From Persicaria tinctoria (taxonomy: Eukaryota; Streptophyta; Magnoliopsida; Caryophyllales; Polygonaceae), in the NCBI GenBank assembly GCA_037127255.1, contig JBANSL010000001.1:33568001-33632000 (forward strand): DNA of 64,000 bases. The letters are read 5' to 3'. How positions within the stretch are numbered: position 1 is the first letter of the stretch; each line of letters starts with the position of its first letter. Position numbers and translations under genes: made by a program. This document shows, in pieces, positions 55,020 to 64,000 of the stretch. Below the pieces are notes generated by a model that was not told the DNA's origin, made no database searches, and saw only the letters and a program-made list of their open reading frames with translations.

Positions 55020-55215
55020 TGAGTGTAGGGTTTGGGGTTTGGGGTTTGGGGTTTGGGGTTTGGGGTTTAGGTTATTTTGAGTGTAGGGTTAAGGGTTTGG
55101 GGTTTGGGGTTTGGGGTTTGGGGTTTGGGGTTTGGGGTATAGGGTCTAGGGTTGAGGGTTTAGGGTTTGGGGTTTGGGGTTTGGGGTTTAGGGTTTGGGA
55201 GTTGGGGTGTAGGGT
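55020..55215 (+). repeat. Telomere-like tract 2
   Basis: Mostly TTTGGGG units; any reading frame gives GVWGLGF-type repeats, which are artefacts. Confidence 0.93.
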
Positions 55216-55251
55216 TTGATATTGCAGAATTTATGAACTTACGAACTTATA

Positions 55252-55281
55252 AAACTTATGAACTTATAAGTTCATAAGTTT
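55252..55281. repeat. Perfect 30-bp palindrome
   Basis: Inner 30 bases of the 53391-53426 palindrome. Confidence 0.95.
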
Positions 55282-56228
55282 GATTTTGCAGAATGTGAAT
55301 AATTAAGTCTGTCTAAAAGGTGATTGTTGAAGATATATCTTTATAATCACCTCAACATATATAAAGGTATAAAACCTGAAAATAATAAAGTGATGTCGTG
55401 TAAAATTAAGCCCAACATATATACTTATAATTAAGATACAGTTTTTGTGATTTGTATCCGAAATTATAATAATAATTTATAATATTCATTTGTTAAATAT
55501 ATTAGTAACATACGATGTTTATAAAATATGATTTGGTTAGTGTAAATCTCATCATATTTATAACTCTATATATTCAACTGACCTTGATATTTAAAATTCA
55601 AATGGTTTTTAAAATTATTTAAAAGTTACCTAAGGTTGAAAATAAAATTTCAGTAATTAGTTAAATTTCAAATTATGTCAAAATTAAAGTATAAATTAAA
55701 GTAAATATCTAGCAAAATCAATTTCAATTTGACCGAATCCGACACGAAGTAGAGCTGTTAATTATAAGGTGTAAACTGTCTGCGGCTTGCCAATAGGCCT
55801 GCGGGCATTGCCAGCGGCATGCCGATTTGCCTGCATGATTGATAGCGGATTGCCGATTTGCCTGCAGGCATTGGAATAGGGTTTAAATTGTGCTTGTTTG
55901 ATTTTTGTGAGGGTTTGATTTTAATTATTTCATTCTAATATAAAATATTCAACATGGTTCAGTTGAGTGACTAATAAATTCAAATGGAAGTTAGGGTTTC
56001 ATGCATATACTGCGCCCCAAAGCAATAATAAATTTGAAAAGTTTTTATATAAAAATGATAGATATTACCAAAGATATGGACTGATAAGTTATGTAAATTG
56101 GAGAAAAAAAAAATTCAACTTTACTGTGTTAAAAAAATGTGAATATATAAGACTGACTTTTATAATATAAGTGAAATAAACAAAATTATAAATTATGTTC
56201 ATTAATCGATAGGGAATCCTAGCCCTAG

Positions 56229-56276
56229 AGTGTAGTGTTAAGGGTTTAGGGTTTGGGAGTTGGGGTTTAGGGTTTG
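56229..56276 (+). repeat. Telomere-like tract 3 (short)
   Basis: About six TTTAGGG/TTTGGGA-type units. Confidence 0.85.
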
Positions 56277-56324
56277 ATATTGCAGAATTTATGAACTTAC
56301 CAACTTATAAAAACTTATGAATTT

Positions 56325-56360
56325 ATCAAACTTATGAACTTATAAGTTCATAAGTTTGAT
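56325..56360. repeat. Perfect 36-bp palindrome
   Basis: Same sequence as 53391-53426. Confidence 0.95.
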
Positions 56361-57325
56361 TTTACATAATGTGAATAATTAAGTCTGTCTAAAAGGTGAT
56401 TGTTGAAGATATATCTTTATAATCACCTCAACACATAAAAAGGTAGAAAACCTGAAAATAATAAAGTCGTGTCGTATAAAATTAAGCCCAACATGCTTAT
56501 AATTAAGATACAGTTTTTGTGATTTGTATCCGAAATTATAATAATAATTTATAATATTCATTTGTTATATATATTAGTAACATACGATGTTTATAAAATA
56601 TGATTTGGTTAGTGTAAAATCTCATCATATTTATAACTCTATATATTCAACTGACATTGATATTGAAAATTCAAATGGGTTTTAAAATTATTTAAAAGTT
56701 ACCTAAGGTTGTAAATAAAATTTCAGTGATTAGTTAAATTTCAAATTATGTCAACATTAAAATATAAATTAAAGTAAAAATCTAGCAAAACGTAATCGGG
56801 TAAAAGATCTTGGTATGTGTTGATATATATATGTACACACAATATGGAAAAATGACATAATACTCTAACTATGGAAAAGAATTGATTGAAAATTACCAAC
56901 ACCCATTGGGCCAACAAAACTGGCCACTGAAATCATTTGATTTGATCTAATTATTAACTTTTTTTTTTGTTGTAATTATACCCAATCAAATCATGAAAAC
57001 ATACATTGATATTTGGATTATATAACACACTTATTTGATTTTGAAATACTTACAAAAATTAGTAACTTATAATGACAAAAAAATATTAATTTAATATTCA
57101 AATAATCACCATAACCCATATATACTGAATGTGGAAATTAAAATAACTAATATTGATGTTTTAGTTGGTATATACCCAATTAATTAAGATTCAATGGTAT
57201 ATACCCATTTTCGATTATTGGAGGGTATTTATAATTATATATTGAATTGCATAGTTAAGGTGTATAGACCAAAAAAAAAAAGGTCGTCATGTCAAGTTAT
57301 TGGAAGTTGGCCGGAAAAGAGAGTA

Positions 57326-57490
57326 GCAGACCTACACGCAGACAACGACATAGGCTTTTTCCCCAAGAAAGAGGGGTCCTTCAAAAAAATTAAAAAATAA
57401 AACAATTTTTAGTATTGGTGGAAAATACTTCCCATGGATCAGGATTGTGGGCCGTTAGATTATAGATGTAAACGGACGGTGAAGATGTGA
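57326..57490 (+). repeat. Hairpin/GGATCC module copy
   Basis: Near-identical to 54400-54566, as expected for a tandem duplicate. Confidence 0.85.
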
Positions 57491-57944
57491 AGCTTTAAGA
57501 ATGTGAATAATCGAAAATTTAACATTAATTTGACTATTTTGTAGTCAAGTGTAACATAAATTTGACTATTTTATAAATAAGTAATATAAAAATATAACAT
57601 AATTATTTATTTGTACATAATTGTCTACATATTTAACATAAATTTGAATATAATATAGTCACATATAATAATAAATTATTGTTTGTCATACTTTTTAAAA
57701 TGTAAACGAATTTCTCGATAAGATTTTGTAAATTGAAAAGTTATTATGTGGTGCTTATTTGCAATAAATGATAGAAATTAGCAAAGAAATGGAATGATAA
57801 ATTATGTAAATTGGACAAAAAAAAATTCCACTTTACTGCATGTGTTAAAAAAACGTGAATATATATATATGACCGACTTTTATAATATAAGTGAAATAAA
57901 CAAAATTATAAAAAATTATATAGGGAAGTTAAGCCTAGCCCTTG

Positions 57945-58173
57945 AGTGTAGGGTTAAGGGTTTGGGGTTTGGGGTTTAGGGTTTGGGGTTTAGGGTTTGG
58001 GGTTTGGGGTTTAGGGTTAAGGTTTAGGGTTTAGGTTATTTTAAGTGTAGGGTTAAGGGTTTGGGGTTTGGGGTTTGGGGTTTGGGGTTTGGGGTTTGGG
58101 GTATAGGGTTTAGGGTTGAGGGTTTAGGGTTTGGGGTTTGGGGTTTAGGGTTTGGGAGTTGGGGTGTAGGGTT
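57945..58173 (+). repeat. Telomere-like tract 4
   Basis: About 30 TTTGGGG/TTTAGGG units. Confidence 0.93.
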
Positions 58174-58208
58174 TGATATTGCAGAATTTATGAACTTACG
58201 AACTTATA

Positions 58209-58238
58209 AAACTTATGAACTTATAAGTTCATAAGTTT
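58209..58238. repeat. Perfect 30-bp palindrome
   Basis: Same as 55252-55281. Confidence 0.95.
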
Positions 58239-59198
58239 GATTTTGCAGAATGTGAAGAATTAAGTCTGTCTAAAAGGTGATTGTTGAAGATATATCTTTA
58301 TAATCACCTCAACATATATAAAGGTATAAAAACTGAAAATAATAAAGTGATGTCGTGTAAAATTAAGCCCAACATATATACTTATAATTAAGATACAGTT
58401 TTTGTAATTTGTATCCGAAATTATAATAATAATTTATAATACTCATTTGTTATATATATATTAGGAACATACGATGTTTATAAAATATGATTTGGTTAGT
58501 GTAAATCTCATCATATTTATAACCCTATATATTCAACTGACCTTGATATTTAAAATTAAAATGGTTTTTAAAATTATTTAAAAGTTACCTAAGGTTGAAA
58601 ATAAAATTTCAGTAATTAGTTAAATTTCAAATTATGTCAAAATTAAAGTATAAATTAAAGTAAATATCTAGCAAAATCAATTTCAATTTGACCGAATCCG
58701 ACACGAAGTAGAGCTGTTAATTATAAGGTGTAAACTGTCCGCGGCTTGCCAATAGGCCTGCGGGCATTGCCAGCGGCATGCCGATTTGCCTGCAGGCATT
58801 GATAGCGGATTGCCGATTTGCCTGCAGGCATTGGAATAGGGTTTAAATTGTGCTTGTTCGATTTTTGTGAGGGTTTGATTTTAATTATTTCATTCTAATA
58901 TAAAATATTCAACATGGTCCAGTTGAGTGACTAATAAATTCAAATGGAAGTTAGGGTTTCATGCATATACTGCGCCCCAAAGCAATAATAAATTTGAAAA
59001 GTTTTTATATAAAAATGATAGATATTACCAAAGATATGGACTGATAAGTTATGTAATATGGAGAAAAAAAAAATTCAACTTTACTGTGTTAAAAAAATGT
59101 GAATATATATAAGACTGACATTTATAACATAAATGAAATAAACAAAATTATAAATTATGTTCATTAATCGATAGGGAATCCTAGCCCTAGAGTGTAGT

Positions 59199-59251
59199 GT
59201 GAAGGGTTTAGGGTTGAGGGTTTAGGGTTTGGGAGTTGGGGTTTAGGGTTT
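59199..59251 (+). repeat. Telomere-like tract 5 (short)
   Basis: About six units, matching 56229-56276. Confidence 0.85.
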
Positions 59252-59300
59252 GATATTGCAGAATTTATGAACTTACGAACTTATAAAAACTTATGAATTT

Positions 59301-59336
59301 ATCAAACTTATGAACTTATAAGTTCATAAGTTTGAT
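59301..59336. repeat. Perfect 36-bp palindrome
   Basis: Same as 53391-53426. Confidence 0.95.
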
Positions 59337-60280
59337 TTTGCATAATGTGAATAATTAAGTCTATCTAAAAGGTGATTGTTGAAGATATATCTTTATAATC
59401 ACCTCAACACATAAAAAGGTATAAAACCTGAAAATAATAAAGTCGTGTCGTATAAAATTAAGCCCAACATATATACTTAGAATTAAGATACAGTTTTTGT
59501 GATTTGTATCCGAAATTATAATAATCATTTATAATAATCATTTGTTTTATATATTAGTAACATACGATGTTTATAAAATATGATTTGGTTAGTGTAAAAT
59601 CTCATCATATTTATAACTCTATCTATTCAACTGACCTTGATATTTAAAATTCAAATGTTTTTTAAAATTATTTAAAAGTTACCTAAGGTTGAAAATAAAA
59701 TTTCAGTAATTAGTTAAATTTCAAATTATGTCAACATTAAAGTATAAATTAAAGTAATAAATATCTAGCAAAACGTAAATACGGGGTAAAAGATCTTGGT
59801 ATGTGTTGATATATATATATGTACGCACAATATGGAAAAATGACATAATAGTATAATACTCTACCTATGGAAAAGAATTGATTGCAAATTACCAACACCC
59901 ATTGGGCCAACATAACTAGCCACTTAAATCATTTGATTTGATCTAATTAAGCCCAATTTATACTAATAATTTATAATCTATAAACCAAAAAATTATACAA
60001 ACTACTATTATATTCCCAATTTAAATAATATAAACTTTTAAATGGGATTATGAAAATCTTGTTATGTGTGTATATATTGACCCCGCCTACCCTAATACTC
60101 TACCTATGAAAAAGAATTGATTGCAAATTACCAACATCCATTGGGCCAACATAACTGGCCACTTAAATCCTATGATTTGATCTAATTATTATTATAATGT
60201 TTTTTTTATGTATACAATCCTCTAATTACACACCCCAACCGGATTTAACTCGACCCACCCCCTATTCCATTGAAATGGTT

Positions 60281-60287
60281 TATAAAT
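60281..60287 (+). promoter_or_regulatory. TATA box
   Basis: TATAAATTAGGGCA, matching the TATA region at 51544. Confidence 0.75.
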
Positions 60288-60394
60288 TAGGGCACCCACT
60301 TCAACCTTCATCGCCTACCTTATACTCCATATCTTTTTCTTGTCATCCCAAACACCTTCCCCAACTTGTTAGCATATATGGTGAAGATAATCAA

Positions 60395-60856
60395 ATGTCC
60401 CCTCCTCCAACACCCGAATCCGACTCACCACTGATTCCAGTTGCTCCTATATCCGCCCTAGAAGTCTCTCTCGGCATTTTATTACCTAGACTTTCAAAGC
60501 TTGAGACCATGACCAAGGTTATGTTTCGGAGGGCCATAAACGATGGCCACGGGGAACTTATGAAGAGCTTGATCGTCGGCGAGGATCCACTCGTCGATTT
60601 GCTGTGGATGTTCGAGGTCGAGCAGTTCATCTACAATGGGACACGATCACCACGAGGTCCACAACGAAGGTCCCCCAACAAAAAAAGACTTCCAACCACC
60701 GAGGAGGAGCCTGCTGCTGAGAGTTCCTCGACCACCACCAAAGAGGAGCCTGCTGCTGAGAGTTCCTCGAACACGACCACGAACAAAGGACCGGAGGAGA
60801 GTCCAGCAACCAAGGAGACCAGTGAGCTCGATGGATTTAATCGTTTAGTAATTTAA
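60395..60856 (+). CDS. Unknown-function small protein, member 2 (153 aa)
   Basis: The start MSPPPTPESDSPLIPVAPIS leads into the conserved core (RLSKLETMTKVMFRRAIN, then LIVGEDPLVDLLWMFEVEQ). The tail is Lys/Glu/Ser/Thr-rich with a 14-residue tandem repeat (EEPAAESSS). The ATG equivalent to the start of member 1 lies at 60378 but is in another frame that stops after 18 codons; the conserved core is reached from 60395. Either translation starts at the second ATG or the leader is frameshifted. An in-frame ATG at 60197 is upstream of the TATA box and therefore unlikely. Confidence 0.62.
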   Translation: MSPPPTPESDSPLIPVAPISALEVSLGILLPRLSKLETMTKVMFRRAINDGHGELMKSLIVGEDPLVDLLWMFEVEQFIYNGTRSPRGPQRRSPNKKRLPTTEEEPAAESSSTTTKEEPAAESSSNTTTNKGPEESPATKETSELDGFNRLVI

Positions 60857-60941
60857 GGTTCCATGGTTATTGATGATTTTGCGGGGGTGGAGACTTGAGA
60901 TCAGTGAGATCGATGGCTTTGATTTGTTTCGTTTTGAATTC

Positions 60942-61009
60942 GCGAGAGAGACATCCTCTCGCTATGTTTTTATTTTCCTATTTCGAGGGAGAGACATCCT
61001 TCCTCTATG
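60942..61009 (+). promoter_or_regulatory. Two 3'UTR stem-loops
   Basis: GCGAGAG/CTCTCGC pairs perfectly around AGACATC (60942-60962), then CGAGGGAGAGACATCCTTCC forms the second stem (60984-61006). Position and loops match those after member 1. Confidence 0.72.
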
Positions 61010-61019
61010 CTTAAGTAAC

Positions 61020-61430
61020 AAGTTGGTGTTTTCCAAATCGTCACCCTACCGGACTATATTAATGAAATATATAAGTTTGTTTCAACCCTACACTAATCTT
61101 CTCCAATTTTGGTATTCATATATGTTTATATTGTTTTCATTTCTTATGCAATCATAATTATATTTATATACTTTAATTTAAAAAAATATATAACTTATAC
61201 ACTATGATATATGACATAATGATATCGCAGAGAAAAATAAAATAACAATCTTTTTATTCACCACAAATACAAAAAATCCATGTGGGAATTGATTTTTTTT
61301 TTCCAATTAATATTGCAAGCGTTAAGATTGAATGAAAGAAAAAAAGAAAGGTGACTTGTAGAGAAGAGTTGGGTGAATGAACCAAAAAGAAAGAGTTGGG
61401 CCCATTAATGAATAAAAAACCAGTAATGGG
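61020..61430. other. AT-rich 3' flank
   Basis: No further feature recognised. Confidence 0.5.
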
Positions 61431-61435
61431 ATATT

Positions 61436-61498
61436 GAGAATCGAACCCGGTATCTTTTGACTAAAGGAACAACACTTGAACACTCCGCCAGGTCCATA
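61436..61498 (-). repeat. tRNA-derived sequence (SINE head or tRNA pseudogene)
   Basis: The minus strand reads CCTGGCGGAGTGTTCAAGTG (A box) and GGGTTCGATTCTC (B box) about 35 bases apart, similar to a Leu/Ser-type tRNA body. The acceptor stem does not pair, so it is not a functional tRNA. Confidence 0.6.
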
Positions 61499-61550
61499 GA
61501 TCTTATTTACTTGAATGCATATTTTTCCTATATAGCAGTATAAAAGTAAA

Positions 61551-61635
61551 ATTATAACTGTCCGCGGGCTCATCGGCAATCCGCTGTGTATCATTATAAC
61601 TGTCCGCAGGCTTATCGGCAATCCGATGCCTGTTA
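61551..61635 (-). repeat. Inverted copy of the CCGATTTGCCTG-type minisatellite
   Basis: Two units of about 44 bases beginning ATTATAACTGTCCGC and containing TCGGCAATCCG, the complement of CGGATTGCCGA from 55853 and 58807. Confidence 0.75.
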
Positions 61636-61639
61636 TTTT

Positions 61640-62301
61640 ATGTTTGTTCAATGTTTTCGTATTAAAACTAAATATATATAATGTGCATTTGTGGATAAAG
61701 CTTTTTAGTAAGTTTAGTTATTAAAAAAAAGCGGATCATTAACGAGAGTATAAATAATTATTTTTAAGTGAACTCGGGATGTTATGATAATTCGATAACA
61801 AATTCGGACCCTGTGCAAGGACTGCAGATTTCATGTTCGTAGTTTATAACATACATATAATCCTCTAATATTGTATGTGAATTTGTAATGTATTTTTTAT
61901 ACTCACTATTTCATCCTAATAACGTAAATGGATATATCCCCAATGTTCACAACATATCATATATTTTTCGATATTATATTCTTTCTCTATTTTTCTTTCT
62001 CACATGAAGTATATTTTTTTATACATTCTTCAATATTCATTGCAAACTAAAACATGTTATGTAAAAAAAGGAAATAGTGCATCAAAATAAAACATGTAGT
62101 AATATTGTATAGGATCTGTTATTTTAAAAGGGAATCAAGATGGGTCGGATGGGCTGTATTGCAGGGAATGTGATTAAGGTCGGATGGGCTTTTTACTCTC
62201 TATATGCAGTAAGGGAGAGTTATTAAACAGCAGTTACGGTTGAACATCTCTTCCTCTTCCACTTCCACTTCCACATCCATTGCTTCAAAAACATGTACAT
62301 T
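61640..62301. other. AT-rich spacer with one dispersed repeat
   Basis: 61846-61940 matches 36886-36985. Nothing else is recognised. Confidence 0.6.
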
Positions 62302-64000
62302 TGTAACGGCCCAGAATTATGATTTCCGGGTTACGTTTCAAGGGATAAAACCCCTTGTTCGGATCTTGCAATCCAGGTACGGGTCGAGGTTTCAAAGTCA
62401 TTTAAGATTAATAGAAAGAGGGATTTCAAACCCTAAACCCCTCGAAGGGCCGTTGGGTACCCTTAACCTGTCCTAGGGACTAACTCACAAAATTCATTTC
62501 ACACGGAAGCAAGACGGAAGCAAAATAAGGATACAAGTGCCACGGCAGAGCCGGGTCAAAACGGAGTCAAAAGTATAAATCCAAAACAATATAATCAGAG
62601 TCTGGTGAAGTCTATAACTCCAGCGCTCACTCTCCGCCGACAAAATGGCCCGCGCAATAAGCAAACAACACCGATAGGATGAACATAAATAATTCCTAAA
62701 AAAATTGATTTGGAGCGGGATCAGATCGATGCCCACTTAACTCTGCATCCCAACCATAAGCACACATATACGCTATACCTAATAAAGATGCTCTAATGCA
62801 GTACGAAATTCAAACACACTAGCATGCTCCTAGTTCATAATAATGTGCAGAAATACTGTAAAGGGCCCAAGACAATGCCAAGTGGCATATCCCTCTCCTA
62901 CCTCCACCCCTTCCGACAGGCGGAGACTGGCCAGCTCGTGAATGCATTCATTCATAATCGGGGGGCACGCATGCCTAACCCGCTCCACAATAAAGCCCGC
63001 AGGCATATCATAATATAAGGAAGTACTCGATTGACTCAGGGTACCCGATGAGGCTGGGCTACCCTATGACCCTAGCAAAGACTCTAGGACTATCACAGAT
63101 AACGGCCGTTCTGTTTACATACGCACAAAGAAATAGAATACTCAACGATCGATGCAACCTAGCATGGTACTACATGGCATGCTGATCATGAATGCAAGGA
63201 CCTAGTATATCATGCACCTAAAGCAGGGAATAGCTCTATTCAATCTGAGTAAGCTCCGAAGAGACTTACCTGAAAATGCAGAACAGCAAGATAACACAAG
63301 CAAGGGCCCAAATGCAAGTCCAAAGCAATCCAAAAGCAATACACCTATCATCAAGCCATTTTCATAAGCTATTGATCCAACATTCTCACACACACGAACC
63401 CGAGTTCCCAATATCCTTAAAACCAATCGACAGTAAAACCATTCTCCAAAACCTTTCCGATGCGATCAACATCAACCAAAATCATTTACTTCCAATCAAA
63501 CTCATTGATAAAATTGTACCAACCATATTTTCCAAACTCTTAAATCTCAAATTAAGTCAACTCATTTGCAACATAATTTCTCAAATCATACTTGTCCAAA
63601 TTCCGACATTTATCATTTAAATCCTTAACAATTTCACAAAATCATATTATTAACACAATCCCGGCATGTTTATTTTCGAAATCATTACATAATTAAATTC
63701 CAACATTTAGTCACAAAATAACTCAATTTTCACAACCATATTTATAAATCACACTCATAAGTCATTTCAAATTCCTAAAATCAGAATTTAAAACAACACT
63801 AAATACATATCCCCAATAATAACACTTTAAAGAGTAATTTTATTTTATAAAATTCCAAAAAACATATTTCTCAACAGAATATAACACAATAATAATAATA
63901 ATAATCATATGATGACCTAACAATAATCAAATCATAACGTTTATATATAGAACATAATAATATAATTTAACACAACACATAATATAACATATATATATGA
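62302..64000 (+). mobile_element. LTR of the TGTAACGGCCC family, cut by the window end
   Basis: Starts TGTAACGGCCC and matches 42882 onward. The first 200 bases are clearly diverged, while about 62540-63290 is nearly identical to 43140-43870 (for example GGGTACCCGATGAGGCTGGG). Similarity falls again afterwards. Confidence 0.7.

Larger units (their letters stand above)
52697..60000 (+). repeat. Tandem array of about 2.9-kb units
   Basis: Equivalent points recur at 54593 and 57515 (AAATTTAACATTAATTTGAC), 53955, 56888 and 59879 (CCAACACCCATTGGGCCAAC nearby), and 52697, 55957 and 58917 (GTTCAGTTGAGTGACTAATA, one base changed in the last). One complete unit (54593-57514) is followed by a second, incomplete one and preceded by a shorter one. 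Each unit carries a telomere-like tract, palindromes, the minisatellite, a promoter fragment of the flanking gene family and, in two units, the hairpin/GGATCC module. Confidence 0.9.

Noticed and set aside
55019..55219. Open frame of GVWGLGF repeats
   Set aside because: It is a translation of telomere-like TTTGGGG units.
42882..64000. The two TGTAACGGCCC LTRs as ends of one giant element carrying the gene cluster
   Set aside because: No primer binding site follows the first LTR, their divergence is uneven and high, and the interior holds unrelated elements. Two separate insertions are simpler. The right end lies outside the window, so the target duplication could not be checked.

Overview
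This is nuclear DNA of a flowering plant, probably a dicot. The signs are degenerate TTTAGGG-type telomeric repeats, plant-type LTR retrotransposons with classic tRNA primer sites, a plant L1-type LINE with a terminal RNase H domain, FAR1/MULE and agenet genes, GT-AG introns and AT-rich spacers. I cannot name the species. No complete ordinary host housekeeping gene is visible; most of the window is transposable elements plus several small gene families.

Layout. 1-6265: a decayed L1-type LINE (+), whose ORF2 is interrupted by two stops. 7619-7726: a 108-bp retroposed tail with a 16-bp target duplication, directly followed by a truncated Athila-type LTR (7742-8533). 8922-24860: a Ty1/copia element on the minus strand, split by a 10.8-kb Athila-type Ty3/gypsy element (12927-23699). 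Both LTR pairs, the primer sites and the 5-bp duplication of the inner element can be read directly. LTR divergence (about 3% for the outer element, about 2% for the inner one, counted by eye) agrees with the nesting order. 25670-26875: a non-autonomous inverted-repeat DNA transposon with an internal TGACAGG array. 27006-28100: a gag-only retrotransposon remnant and a long (TA)n tract.

29216-34552: a five-exon FAR1/MULE transposase gene with clean splice sites but two in-frame stops, then an intact 482-codon ORF resembling the ATHILA ORF-1 family, with its own leader intron.

34.7-61.6 kb: AT-rich DNA with small gene families. They are a 106-aa coiled-coil family (one broken copy, one intact), two adjacent agenet genes, and a two-member family of unknown function with conserved TATA spacing and 3'UTR stem-loops. 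A recurrent module (GC-rich hairpin plus GGATCCGGATTGTGGGCCGTTAGAT-like block) lies near each family. Between the two unknown-function genes lies a tandem array of about 2.9-kb units that carry promoter pieces of that family, telomere-like TTTGGGG/TTTAGGG tracts and perfect 30-36-bp palindromes. A small LTR element (48159-50993), a hAT-like MITE and two LTRs of one TGTAACGGCCC family (42882-45836 and 62302 to the window end) complete the region.

The most unusual signal is a 10-bp palindromic motif, TCGANNTCGA. It occurs in pairs with centres 19-21 bp apart all over the Athila-type element: six pairs per LTR, and about ten pairs inside gag-pol, confined to linker regions. It recurs in the diverged LTR fragment at 7.9-8.3 kb. 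It looks like a selected protein-binding array carried by the retrotransposon.
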